The notes beneath the pieces are model-generated. The model worked only from the letters and a program-made list of their open reading frames with translations. It was not told the DNA's origin and ran no database searches. Made by a program: the position numbers and the translations under genes. DNA of 64,000 nt from Pseudomonas mandelii (GTDB lineage Bacteria > Pseudomonadota > Gammaproteobacteria > Pseudomonadales > Pseudomonadaceae). This document shows, in pieces, positions 20,926 to 28,540 of the stretch (positions are counted from its first letter, which is position 1; each line of letters starts with the position of its first letter). The stretch lies in contig NZ_LT629796.1 in the NCBI RefSeq assembly GCF_900106065.1, positions 1,586,001-1,650,000 of the forward strand, written 5' to 3'.

Positions 20926-22005
20926 ATGCCCGCTATTACTACAGACCTGCCCGCCCTCGCCCAATCCATCAAGGACTGGGGCCGCGAGCTTGGCTTTCAG
21001 CAAGTCGGCATCAGCGGCCTCGACCTGGCCGAGCATGAGCAGCACCTGGAGCGCTGGCTGGCGGCCGGCTACCACGGCGAAATGGATTACATGGGCGCCC
21101 ACGGCAGCAAACGCTCGCATCCCGAAGAGCTTGTCCCCGGTACGTTGCGCGTAGTTTCCCTGCGCATGGACTACCTGCCCGGCGATACCCAAATGGCGCA
21201 ATTACTGGCCCAACCGGAAAAAGCATACGTATCGCGTTATGCCTTGGGCCGCGATTACCACAAATTGATCCGTAAACGTGTGCAACAACTGGCAGAAAAA
21301 ATTCAGGCGGTCATCGGGCCGTTCGGCTACCGCGCCTTCGTCGACAGCGCGCCGGTGCTGGAAAAGGCCATTGCAGAAAAGGCCGGCCTGGGCTGGATCG
21401 GCAAAAACACCCTGGTGTTGAATCGCAAGGCCGGCAGTTACTTCTTCCTCAGCGAACTCTTTGTCGATCTGCCGCTGCCAGTCGATCCACCGCACAGCAC
21501 CGAACATTGCGGACGCTGCACTGCGTGCCTGGACATTTGCCCGACCAACGCCTTCGTCGGCCCCTATGTGCTGGACGCCCGGCGCTGCATTTCTTACCTG
21601 ACCATCGAACTGAAAAGCGCGATCCCCGAAGATTTGCGCCCGTTGATCGGCAACCGGGTGTTCGGTTGCGATGACTGCCAGATCGTCTGCCCGTGGAACC
21701 GCTTCGCCCGCCCGTCCGGCGAAAGCGACTTCAAGCCACGGCATAACCTGGACAACGCCGAACTGGCCGAACTGTTCATGTGGGATGAGGACAGGTTCCT
21801 CAGCAGCACCGAAGGTTCACCATTGCGCCGTGCCGGTTACGAGCGTTGGTTGCGTAACCTCGCCGTCGGGCTAGGGAACGCACCCTCGAGCATTCCGGTG
21901 CTGGAAGCATTGAAAGCGCGGCGCGACTATCCGTCGGAACTGGTGCGGGAACACGTCGAGTGGGCGCTGAAACAACACGCCGAGCGTCAGGCTTCGTCGT
22001 TATAA
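20926..22005 (+). CDS. queG: Epoxyqueuosine reductase QueG
   Basis: QueG is a cobalamin- and [4Fe-4S]-dependent enzyme for the last step of queuosine synthesis on tRNA GUN anticodons. It has 359 residues from ATG 20926 (MPAITTDLPALAQSIKDWG). The B12-binding N-terminal part includes RYALGRDYHKLIRKR and GWIGKNTLVLNRKAGSYFFL. Two ferredoxin-like clusters follow: CGRCTACLDICPTNAF and CDDCQIVCPWNRFA. The C-terminus carries HEAT-like helices. Its 3' end overlaps the convergent TRIC gene by 19 bp. Confidence 0.97.
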   Translation: MPAITTDLPALAQSIKDWGRELGFQQVGISGLDLAEHEQHLERWLAAGYHGEMDYMGAHGSKRSHPEELVPGTLRVVSLRMDYLPGDTQMAQLLAQPEKAYVSRYALGRDYHKLIRKRVQQLAEKIQAVIGPFGYRAFVDSAPVLEKAIAEKAGLGWIGKNTLVLNRKAGSYFFLSELFVDLPLPVDPPHSTEHCGRCTACLDICPTNAFVGPYVLDARRCISYLTIELKSAIPEDLRPLIGNRVFGCDDCQIVCPWNRFARPSGESDFKPRHNLDNAELAELFMWDEDRFLSSTEGSPLRRAGYERWLRNLAVGLGNAPSSIPVLEALKARRDYPSELVREHVEWALKQHAERQASSL

Positions 22006-22598
22006 ACGAATTTCGGCATTTCCCAGTGGAAACGAATCGCCAGCAACCGCAACAGGAAACCGCCAAACAACGTGATCAAAATCGCCTGTTCGCCGGGTAA
22101 TTGCAGGTAGATGCACAGCATGTAGCACCACGCCGCAGCGAACGAGACGCTGGCGTAGAGTTCGCGGCGGAAGATCAGCGGGATGTCGTTGCAGAAGATG
22201 TCGCGCAGGATGCCGCCGAACACCCCGGTGATCACGCCGCTGACCGAGGCCACCAGCATGCCGTGACCCATTTCCAGGGCGGTCATGCAGCCGATCAGGG
22301 TGAATGCCACCAGCCCCACGGCGTCGAGCACCAGAAACAGTGAGCGCAAGTGACGCATCCAGCGCGCAGCGAAAACCGTGAACATGGCTGCAATCGATGT
22401 CAGCACCAGGTATTCCGGGTGTTTAACCCACGTCAGCGGGTAGTGACCGAGCAGCACGTCGCGCACCGAACCGCCGCCCAACGCCGTAATGCAGGCGATC
22501 AGCACCACACCAAACCAGTCCATGCCGCGACGACCAGCGGACAGGGCACCGGTCATGGCTTCGGCGGTGATGGCGATCAGGTAGAGCATCAGCAACAT
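21987..22598 (-). CDS. Trimeric intracellular cation (TRIC) channel family protein (UPF0126)
   Basis: This inner-membrane protein has 203 residues and about seven hydrophobic helices in two UPF0126 repeats, the first with ALGGGSVRDVLLG and the second with GVFGGILRDIFCNDIP. The GGGxxRD motifs are the hallmark of bacterial TRIC-like channels (YicG type), thought to conduct monovalent cations; some relatives have been linked to glycine uptake. AAGGA precedes ATG 22598. It converges on queG and overlaps its last 19 bp, and upstream lies a REPIN. The substrate in this organism is unknown. Confidence 0.92.
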   Translation of the reverse strand: MLLMLYLIAITAEAMTGALSAGRRGMDWFGVVLIACITALGGGSVRDVLLGHYPLTWVKHPEYLVLTSIAAMFTVFAARWMRHLRSLFLVLDAVGLVAFTLIGCMTALEMGHGMLVASVSGVITGVFGGILRDIFCNDIPLIFRRELYASVSFAAAWCYMLCIYLQLPGEQAILITLFGGFLLRLLAIRFHWEMPKFVYNDEA

Positions 22599-22683
22599 GG
22601 TGGCGGTCCTTGCAGAAAGGCGCGCAGTCTAGCCATTTAGTCCCGGCACCAAAAGAGGGCAAGAGAACGCATTACACGCAACC

Positions 22684-22805
22684 TGTGGCGAGGGAGCTTG
22701 CTCCCGCTGGAGCGCGAAGCGCTCCCCGGCATTCTTCCAGTCACACCGCATTTGCAGGTTTTACGACTGCTTCGCAGCCGAGCGGGAGCAAGCTCCCTCG
22801 CCACA
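22684..22805 (+). repeat. REPIN (GTGGCGAGGGAGCTTGCTCCC family)
   Basis: TGTGGCGAGGGAGCTTGCTC at 22684 is matched by its inverse ending at 22805. Inner hairpins GAGCGCGAAGCGCTC and CTGCTTCGCAG are the usual REP cores. It lies between the start of the TRIC gene and the end of orn. Confidence 0.88.
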
Positions 22806-22820
22806 AAGGCCCGACACCCT

Positions 22821-23363
22821 TCAGAACTTGATGAAATGCTTGCGGTAGTGCTGCAACTCGGCGATGGATTCGCGGATGTCGTCCAGGGCCAGGTGGGTGC
22901 TGCCTTTCTTGAAGCTGTCGCGCACGTCCGGTGCCCAGCGTGCGGCGAGCTCTTTCAGGGTCGACACGTCGAGGTTGCGGTAGTGGAAGTAGCTTTCCAG
23001 GGATTTCATGTGGGTATAAAGGAAGCGACGGTCCTGGCAGATGCTGTTGCCACAGATCGGCGACTTGCCCTTTGGCACCCATTTCTCCAGGAAGGCAATG
23101 GTCTCGGCTTCGGCTTCGGCCATGCTGATGCGGCTGTCGCGCACCCGTTGGGTCAGGCCCGAGCCGCCGTGTTGACGGGTGTTCCACTCGTCCATGCCGG
23201 CGAGGATCTCGTCGCTGTGGTGAATGGCGATCACCGGCCCTTCGGCCAAGGTGTTCAGGTCACTGTCGGTGACAATGGTCGCCATTTCGATGATGACGTC
23301 GGTATCAGGGTTCAGACCGGTCATTTCCAGGTCGATCCAGATCAGATTCTGCGGGTTTTGCAT
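22821..23363 (-). CDS. orn: Oligoribonuclease
   Basis: Orn is the DEDDh exonuclease that finishes RNA decay by splitting 2- to 5-mers, and in pseudomonads degrades pGpG, thereby completing c-di-GMP turnover. It has 180 residues from ATG 23363 ([22 protein letters not shown]), 7 bp after AGGAG. Catalytic residues lie in IDLEMTGL (DxE), [10 protein letters not shown] and [14 protein letters not shown] (H and D). It is divergent from rsgA, as in most gammaproteobacteria. Confidence 0.98.
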   Translation of the reverse strand: MQNPQNLIWIDLEMTGLNPDTDVIIEMATIVTDSDLNTLAEGPVIAIHHSDEILAGMDEWNTRQHGGSGLTQRVRDSRISMAEAEAETIAFLEKWVPKGKSPICGNSICQDRRFLYTHMKSLESYFHYRNLDVSTLKELAARWAPDVRDSFKKGSTHLALDDIRESIAELQHYRKHFIKF

Positions 23364-23470
23364 GTGTCGGCTCCTAGGCAATGCTGCGCAGTTTAGCCTA
23401 GGGCGGCGCCCGGGCGTGCTAAACTCGCGGCCGTTTTACCTAATCGCTGCATTCTTGATACGGAACACCC

Positions 23471-24502
23471 ATGGCCAAACGCCAACTCAATCGTCGTCAA
23501 AACTGGCGCATCGAAAAGATCCAAGGTGAACGCGCTGCCCGCGCCGCCAAACGCGAGTCCTCGGCTGTCGAGGCACTTGAGGGCGGCGACCTGGGTCCGG
23601 AACAGACGGGCCTGGTGATCGCGCACTTCGGTGTGCAGGTCGAAGTCGAAGCCCTTGAGGGCGAACTGGCCGGCGAAGTGTTCCGCTGCCATTTGCGCGC
23701 CAACCTGCCGGCGCTGGTGACTGGTGATCAGGTGGTCTGGCGTGCCGGCAACCAAGGCATCGGGGTAATCGTGGCGCAACTGCCGCGTAAAACCGAACTT
23801 TGCCGTCCGGACAGCCGTGGCCAGCTCAAGCCCGTTGCAGCCAACGTCGATATGATCGTCATCGTCTTCGCCCCGCTGCCCGAGCCACACGCGAACCTGA
23901 TCGACCGTTACCTGGTCGCTGCTGAGCACGCCGGGATTCGTCCGCTGCTGCTGCTCAACAAGTTCGACCTGATCGACGAGCAGAACGCCCCGGCGCTGAA
24001 TGCCTTGCTGGCGGTTTACCGCACGCTGGGTTACCCGGTGCTGGAGGTCTCGGCGCACCACGGCAACGGCATGGAACAGCTGCAAAAACAGCTGGACGGA
24101 CGCATCAGCGTATTCGTCGGCCAGTCCGGCGTCGGCAAGTCCTCGCTGGTCAACAGCCTGCTGCCGGAAGTCGAAGCCCGTGTCGGCCCGCTGTCCGAGC
24201 TGTCCGGCCAGGGCACCCACACCACCACGACCGCGCGGTTGTTCCACTTCCCCGGTGGCGGTGAGTTGATCGACTCCCCGGGTATCCGCGAATTCGGTCT
24301 GGGCCACGTCAGCCGTGCCGACGTCGAAGCCGGTTTCATCGAGTTCAACGACTTGATCGGCACCTGCCGCTTCCGCGACTGCAAGCACGACCGCGAGCCG
24401 GGTTGCGCCCTGCTCAAGGCGCTGGAAGAAGGCCGCGTGCAGCAGCAGCGGATGAACAGCTATCGCTCGATCATCGCCAGCCTGCCCGAAACCAGCTACT
24501 AA
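23471..24502 (+). CDS. rsgA: Ribosome small subunit-dependent GTPase RsgA
   Basis: RsgA is a circularly permuted GTPase that checks late 30S maturation. The 343 residues show a basic N-terminus ([18 protein letters not shown]), an OB-fold, then G motifs in permuted order: G4 NKFDLI, G1 [13 protein letters not shown]3 [10 protein letters not shown]. The C-terminal zinc finger is [14 protein letters not shown]. In PAO1, from memory, motB follows directly; here about 4 kb of accessory DNA begins 212 bp downstream. Confidence 0.98.
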   Translation: MAKRQLNRRQNWRIEKIQGERAARAAKRESSAVEALEGGDLGPEQTGLVIAHFGVQVEVEALEGELAGEVFRCHLRANLPALVTGDQVVWRAGNQGIGVIVAQLPRKTELCRPDSRGQLKPVAANVDMIVIVFAPLPEPHANLIDRYLVAAEHAGIRPLLLLNKFDLIDEQNAPALNALLAVYRTLGYPVLEVSAHHGNGMEQLQKQLDGRISVFVGQSGVGKSSLVNSLLPEVEARVGPLSELSGQGTHTTTTARLFHFPGGGELIDSPGIREFGLGHVSRADVEAGFIEFNDLIGTCRFRDCKHDREPGCALLKALEEGRVQQQRMNSYRSIIASLPETSY

Positions 24503-24713
24503 ACAGACAGTCCAGCCGCTCCGATGCACACGGGGCGGCGGATTGTTCGTTGCGCCCTGAAAATCCCCCGCCTTTTAAACGTCAGACAGCTCTGTAGGGC
24601 ATTTGCGCGCCTGCTTGAAGGACCCGTCTCTTTAACCGCGCAGCCCTTGTTGCGGCCATCCAAGTGCATACATTCAAGCCCTCTTCGCATTCCGGCGATA
24701 CCGAGGGACATCC

Positions 24714-25121
24714 ATGCAAACCTATCATTTGTTCATCAGCCACTCGTGGAGTTATCCCCACGCCCACGACAACCTCGTGCGCCTGCTCAACGCCAAACCC
24801 GGCTTCACGTTCAAAAATTTTTCAGTGCCGACGGACAACCCGATCATCGGCGCCCAGACCGATAAACAACTGGAAGAAGCCATCGAGAACAAGATCAGGC
24901 CTTGCTCGGCGGTGCTGATCATGGCGGGTATGTATTCCACCTACAGCAAGTGGATCAACAAGGAAATCGAGATCGCCCGGCGCATGGGCAAGGTGATCAT
25001 TGCGGTCAAACCCTTTGGTGCAGAGCGGATTTCTGCCGTAGTACGCCAGGCCGCACATGCTGAGTGTGCCTGGAACACCAACAGCATCATCAGTGCCATT
25101 CGCACTCACGCGGCGGGATGA
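24714..25121 (+). CDS. TIR-like protein (MTH538/ThsB-like), first gene of TIR-caspase operon
   Basis: The protein has 135 residues starting at ATG 24714 with GAGGGA 5 bp upstream. It begins with a TIR-like strand/loop (YHLFISHSWSY, residues 4-14), continues with IRPCSAVLIMAGMYSTYSKW and ends its core with INKEIEIARRMGKVIIAVKPF. The pattern matches the MTH538/DUF1863 branch of TIR domains, to which ThsB of Thoeris belongs. E84 or E86 in WINKEIEIA is the likely NAD-cleaving glutamate. There is no extra sensor domain. The caspase-like gene follows after 3 bp. Predicted role: on phage infection, make a cyclic ADP-ribose-type signal or act as sensor. The family call is firm; activity is inferred. 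Confidence 0.85.
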   Translation: MQTYHLFISHSWSYPHAHDNLVRLLNAKPGFTFKNFSVPTDNPIIGAQTDKQLEEAIENKIRPCSAVLIMAGMYSTYSKWINKEIEIARRMGKVIIAVKPFGAERISAVVRQAAHAECAWNTNSIISAIRTHAAG

Positions 25122-25124
25122 GCC

Positions 25125-26084
25125 ATGCGCAAGGGATTGTTCATCGGGATCAACCATTACGCCCACGTCTCCCCATTGAGCGGATGCAACAACGACGCGA
25201 TGGCCATGGCCTCAGTGCTGGAGCGTCACGCCAACGGGCGACCGAATTTCAGCAGCAAGGTGCTGACCTCAGCCGAAGATGACCTTTCGCTGACGGCCAT
25301 GAAGCAGCACATCCAAAGTCTGTTTTCCGGCGATTGTGATGTGGCGCTGCTGTATTTCGCCGGCCACGGCCAGTTCGATACCAGCATCGACGAAGGACTG
25401 CTGATTCCTCAGGACTTTGCACCGGGTGGCGATGGCATTCGTATCAGCGACATATTGAGTTGGGCGGACAACGCCCCTCACATCAAGAACAAAATCATCA
25501 TCCTCGACTGCTGCCAGGCCGGCGCAGCCGCCGCGATGCGCGGGTTACGCGGCGGCAGCAGCGTCATCGGCGAAGGCATGACCATCCTCACCGCCTGCAA
25601 AAAAGACCAGGTTGCGCTCGAAGGACGCGGTCACGGCGTGTTTACCGATCTGCTGCTGCAAGCACTGCACGGCGGGGCCGCCAACGTACTGGGCAAGGTC
25701 ACTCCCGGCAGCGTGTATTCGTTCGTCGACAATGCGCTGGGGGCGTGGGAACAACGGCCGGTGTTCAAGACCAACGTCTCGCAATTTGTCCCCTTGCGCG
25801 AGGTCACGCCACTGATCGCCGAAGAGACCCTGCGCAAACTCAAGGATTGGTTCCCGGAGCCCAGCCATGTCTTTGCGCTCGACCCCAGCTACGAACCCAC
25901 CGAAACATCGTTTGACCCGGACCACGGCGAAGTCTTCGCCCAGCTGCAAAAGTGCAATCGCCACAGCCTGATCGAACCGGTGGACGCCGAGCACATGTAC
26001 TACGCCGCCATCCATTCCACCGGCTGCCGCCTCACGGCCCTCGGCGCCTATTACCGCGAACTCGCGATCAAGGGACATTTCTGA
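25125..26084 (+). CDS. Caspase-like (peptidase C14) protease, predicted death effector
   Basis: The 319 residues start MRKGLFIGINHYAHVSPLSGC, the classical first strand of bacterial caspase-like domains. The catalytic His is H81 in LLYFAGHGQF and the catalytic Cys is C130 in IIILDCCQAG; both strands and spacing are intact. About residues 1-200 form the protease. Residues about 200-319 are a separate C-terminal domain ending YYAAIHSTGCRLTALGAYYRELAIKGHF, which could bind the signal molecule. Gaps to its neighbours are 3 bp upstream and a 1-bp TGATG overlap downstream, so the three proteins are made together. By analogy with type IV Thoeris it would cleave host proteins once a TIR-made signal arrives. 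Confidence 0.88.
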   Translation: MRKGLFIGINHYAHVSPLSGCNNDAMAMASVLERHANGRPNFSSKVLTSAEDDLSLTAMKQHIQSLFSGDCDVALLYFAGHGQFDTSIDEGLLIPQDFAPGGDGIRISDILSWADNAPHIKNKIIILDCCQAGAAAAMRGLRGGSSVIGEGMTILTACKKDQVALEGRGHGVFTDLLLQALHGGAANVLGKVTPGSVYSFVDNALGAWEQRPVFKTNVSQFVPLREVTPLIAEETLRKLKDWFPEPSHVFALDPSYEPTETSFDPDHGEVFAQLQKCNRHSLIEPVDAEHMYYAAIHSTGCRLTALGAYYRELAIKGHF

Positions 26085-26569
26085 TGCCTGTATTTATTAG
26101 TTACCGCCACACCGACCGCGTCCAGGCGATGGCCATCAATGCGCGCCTGAAACTGGCGAATATCAAGACCTATCTCGATGTGCTGGACACAGAATCCCAG
26201 CAGACCGACGACATTACCGCCGTCATCACCCGCAACATTACCGAATGCACGCACTTGCTGGCGGTGGTCTCGCAGGAGACCGCCATGTCCTGGTGGGTGC
26301 CGTTCGAAATCGGTGAGGCGACCATCAGTGATCGCAGGATCTGCTCTTACAAGATCGGGGCCAGCGCGCTGCCGCTATACCTCGATAAATGGCCGAAGCT
26401 GAGTGGTGATACCGATCTCGACTTTTTTATCGATGCGTACCGCAAAGAGGCCATGCTGGAGCGCTCGACAGGAATAGAGTCCTTCAGTGAATCCGCTCGA
26501 GGTACCTACAAGAGTAATGCCGACCTGTTCCACGACCAGCTCAAAAACCGCATTCGTCGCGGTTACTGA
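26084..26569 (+). CDS. TIR domain protein (TIR_2-like), third gene of TIR-caspase operon
   Basis: The protein has 161 residues from ATG 26084, sharing one base with the caspase-like gene's stop. The TIR core is clear: MPVFISYRHTDR (residues 1-12, box 1), THLLAVVSQETAMSWWVPFEIGEA (about 56-79), with E75 (or E78) after the WW pair as the expected NADase glutamate, and CSYKIGASALPLYL. The C-terminal 50 residues contain a helical segment and basic end (KNRIRRGY) without recognised domain. It differs from the first TIR protein in length and motif type, so the operon encodes two non-redundant TIRs. Which of them makes the signal is open. Confidence 0.88.
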   Translation: MPVFISYRHTDRVQAMAINARLKLANIKTYLDVLDTESQQTDDITAVITRNITECTHLLAVVSQETAMSWWVPFEIGEATISDRRICSYKIGASALPLYLDKWPKLSGDTDLDFFIDAYRKEAMLERSTGIESFSESARGTYKSNADLFHDQLKNRIRRGY

Positions 26570-26576
26570 CAGGCAC

Positions 26577-26609
26577 AAAAAAGCCGCTATTATCCCGCGG
26601 CTTTTTTTT
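26577..26609 (+). terminator. Intrinsic terminator of TIR-caspase-TIR operon
   Basis: AAAAAAGCCGC and GCGGCTTTTTT pair with a 9-nt loop and end in eight T, starting 8 bp after the last stop. The operon is thus a closed transcription unit. The following 26610-26737 holds no gene I can see. Confidence 0.92.
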
Positions 26610-26737
26610 GCCTCAGTGGAACTTCGCCTCGTCCTACCAAATCACCCCAGCAAAGATTTGGCTCAATCGAGTAGACGAATTGACACTTCAGATCGGAGTC
26701 ATCCTCGTTTAACGATTGTGTTCCAAAAATGGAGAAC

Positions 26738-27337
26738 TCAACTCACAGGAATGAATGCCTCAATCGAAAAACTTTTCATCATCCGAAATATGTTCCAGCA
26801 CGACCACCCGTACACCAAATAAGACAAAACAACAAAGGCGCAAGCCGCCACTCTAAGTCGATCAGCGATTTTATCTTCCAAGCACTTATCCGGCTTGCCT
26901 AGTCCGTCGTGGTAAAAACTCTGGGAAAGATAAGTCGTGCCAGCTGCAATCCCTACGAGCAGCACCCCAACCCCAAGAAGAAACACCGTCAATCCAAGAA
27001 GCTCCAGCCCTTCTGGCTTTAAGCTTTTCCAAGCAGAACTGGCGAAAGCGAGCAGTGCCGCTGCTCCACCACCGCCGATCAAAAGACTTGTTTTTAAAGC
27101 AATCTGCCCACTGACAATCACAGAGCGAAACATCTCTTGTTCTGACTGATGAGCGTATTCATTGGCTTGCCTTTGAAAATCGATGTTTGCCTGCATCAAC
27201 GGCGCTTGGCTTTCAATGTGCTGCTTTAGGGCTTCAAGGTAGGTTTCTAAGCTCTCGATAGTGACTTCTTGATGTCCACGATCTTTGGCCGATTGGACTT
27301 GAGCCGTAACAGCGTCAACCACTTGCGTAGAATTCAT
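26738..27337 (-). CDS. Hypothetical membrane protein with coiled N-terminus and three membrane helices
   Basis: I do not recognise the family. The 199 residues start at ATG 27337 with GGAG 7 bp upstream. Residues 1-75 are polar and helical, rich in Gln and Glu (QVQSAKDRGHQEVTIESLET). Membrane segments are at about 80-102, 112-137 (LLGLTVFLLGVGVLLVGIAA) and 162-184. Base composition is visibly more AT-rich than its neighbours (long stretches near 50 percent GC), suggesting recent transfer. It converges on the TIR-caspase operon but has its own orientation. It could be a membrane-acting partner or an unrelated cargo gene; nothing in the sequence decides. Confidence 0.65.
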   Translation of the reverse strand: MNSTQVVDAVTAQVQSAKDRGHQEVTIESLETYLEALKQHIESQAPLMQANIDFQRQANEYAHQSEQEMFRSVIVSGQIALKTSLLIGGGGAAALLAFASSAWKSLKPEGLELLGLTVFLLGVGVLLVGIAAGTTYLSQSFYHDGLGKPDKCLEDKIADRLRVAACAFVVLSYLVYGWSCWNIFRMMKSFSIEAFIPVS

Positions 27338-27442
27338 TCCATATCTCCAATCATAAAATCGTGCATTCTGCCATCGTCGCTAAGCCAGAGGATTACTCTG
27401 CGCTACGAATAATAAAAGTCGTACTCAAAAGGCATGCTCCAC

Positions 27443-27470
27443 AAAAAAGCCGCGATCATCTCGCGGCTTT
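27443..27470 (-). terminator. Intrinsic terminator of small unknown gene
   Basis: On the minus strand AAAGCCGCGA is followed by its complement TCGCGGCTTTTTT with a short loop. It lies 7 bp past the stop of the gene ending at 27477. The 27338-27442 stretch holds nothing else recognisable. Confidence 0.88.
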
Positions 27471-27476
27471 CTGGTT

Positions 27477-27746
27477 TCAGGGGGCTGCTTTTTCCAGCCT
27501 CCAGCCCAACGCATCCAAGGCGTCACACCCATCCTGCAACAACATATGCGCAGCATTGGCGAAATGCTCTAGGTCGTGACCTTCGGCGTCTTTGACGCAC
27601 AGGCACGTGACACTGTTGAGCAGGTTACGGGCGGCTTTGATTCGGTGAGTAGCGGTTTCCAAAAGGTCGGAAACTTTGGCTTCGGTGTCGATGAACAGCG
27701 TCGGACCGACGCTGAAATTGCCTTGGAGCGGGTGATATTTGGACAT
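27477..27746 (-). CDS. Small protein of unknown function
   Basis: The 89 residues start at ATG 27746 (MSKYHPLQGNFSVGPTLFIDTEAKVSDLLETATHR). It is soluble, predicted helical (DLLETATHRIKAARNLLNSV; EHFANAAHMLLQDGCDALDALGWRLEKAAP), with cysteines in VTCLCVKD. It resembles the many short accessory proteins of fluorescent pseudomonads that have no known role; I cannot name a family. The reading frame stays open upstream to ATG 27887 through a region with strong RNA pairing, giving a possible 136-residue form. I prefer the short form because the upstream part looks like a structured leader. It is bounded by a terminator. Confidence 0.6.
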   Translation of the reverse strand: MSKYHPLQGNFSVGPTLFIDTEAKVSDLLETATHRIKAARNLLNSVTCLCVKDAEGHDLEHFANAAHMLLQDGCDALDALGWRLEKAAP

Positions 27747-27775
27747 GACTTGAATCTCATCTGATAGGTGAAACT

Positions 27776-27880
27776 CCCACCCTTTCGCGGCTAAACGAAT
27801 TGGGGTGGTAGCTGTGCGCGGGTTAGCCGACCGGACAGATGAACCCGGCACACCCTGAGGTGTCCCACGCACAGCCACCA
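27776..27880 (-). promoter_or_regulatory. Putative structured leader RNA upstream of small unknown gene
   Basis: GCTGTGCG (27811-27818) pairs with CGCACAGC (27868-27875) and encloses two hairpins, CGGGTT/AACCCG (27819-27824 / 27842-27847) and ACACC/GGTGT (27850-27863): a three-way junction. Its outer helix TGGT/ACCA (27806-27809 / 27877-27880) competes with CCACCC/GGGTGG (27777-27782 / 27803-27808). The mutually exclusive helices end about 30 bp before the start codon. The same stretch is also open in frame with the gene. Confidence 0.5.
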
Positions 27881-27913
27881 TAGACATAGATGCCAGGCAG
27901 CAAAAACGCCGCG

Positions 27914-27919
27914 ATTATA
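27914..27919 (-). promoter_or_regulatory. Possible -10 box for the structured leader
   Basis: TATAAT on the minus strand lies some 35 bp upstream of the paired region. No good -35 hexamer is found at 16-18 bp, so an activator may be needed or the call may be wrong. Confidence 0.4.
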
Positions 27920-28143
27920 CGGGCGCTTGTGCATCATCTGATACGACCGGCTAAAGTCGATCACCGATTTGTCGGCGACAGCGAAACTATAGGCAGACGC
28001 CCGCAAGTCTGAGAACCCCGCCACAAAATTTCAGACCGTTCCTACAACTTCTAATCTCACCAGCAAACCGGTTCCGACAGGGAAACACCTCCTGACAATC
28101 AGGTCGGCTATCAGGCCGCCTCGCGGCGCTGTTGCGGTGCACG

Positions 28144-28396
28144 CCCCCTCGAGAGGCCGAGTGGAGGTTCTGCGTAGTGGGCAACCCGGCATGGATGCCG
28201 GGTTAGCCGCCCCTGGCCATGAATGGCCGATGGCGGCGGGCCCGCGGAGCAGGACCGGAGCGAGGGCATGCCGAGCCTGGGCGAGGCACCGAACATCAGG
28301 GGCAAGAGCCCTTGGTTACTTGGGGATTTTCCAAGTGACTCGCTGCAAGAGCGAAACCATAGGCGGCCGTTACCGCAGAAACGGATATGTACACCG
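28144..28396 (+). repeat. Dispersed ~250-bp repeat, copy A (strand arbitrary)
   Basis: The element shares order and many words with 47474-47747: GAGGCCGAGTGGAGGT at its start, ACCGGAGCGA followed by GCCGAGCCT in the middle, and GAGCGAAACC-GCCGTTACC-GGATATGTACACC at its end. Both copies lie next to GGTCGGCTATCAGGCCGCC (here at 28102-28120). Neither strand encodes a recognisable protein. The 28016-28540 stretch contains no other gene. Confidence 0.65.
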
Positions 28397-28421
28397 CCCT
28401 CCCCCCGTCGCCCGACACAAA

Positions 28422-28449
28422 GCCTTCGCGAGCAGGCTCGCTCCCACAG
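28422..28449 (+). repeat. Single REP sequence
   Basis: GCCTTCGCGAGCAGGCTCGC followed by TCCCACAG is one half of the REPIN family seen at 39414-39514. No inverse partner lies nearby. Confidence 0.75.
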
Positions 28450-28502
28450 GGACCATTCCCACGCTAAAAATGCAGAGACGGCCAACCCCGTGAAAGCCGC
28501 AC

Positions 28503-28528
28503 AAAAAAGCCGACATCTCTGTCGGCTT
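28503..28528 (-). terminator. Intrinsic terminator of motAB
   Basis: AAGCCGAC and GTCGGCTT pair around ATCTCT, with six T following on the minus strand. It lies 13 bp past the motB stop. Confidence 0.9.
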
Positions 28529-28540
28529 GATTGTTATGGG

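Noticed and set aside
24503..24713. Possible promoter or short gene before the TIR operon
   Set aside because: I found no convincing -35/-10 pair or frame with ribosome-binding site; only the GAGGGA before ATG 24714 is clear.
28111..28485. 124-codon frame across dispersed repeat copy A
   Set aside because: No start signal or domain; frame similarity to copy B is explained by common DNA ancestry.
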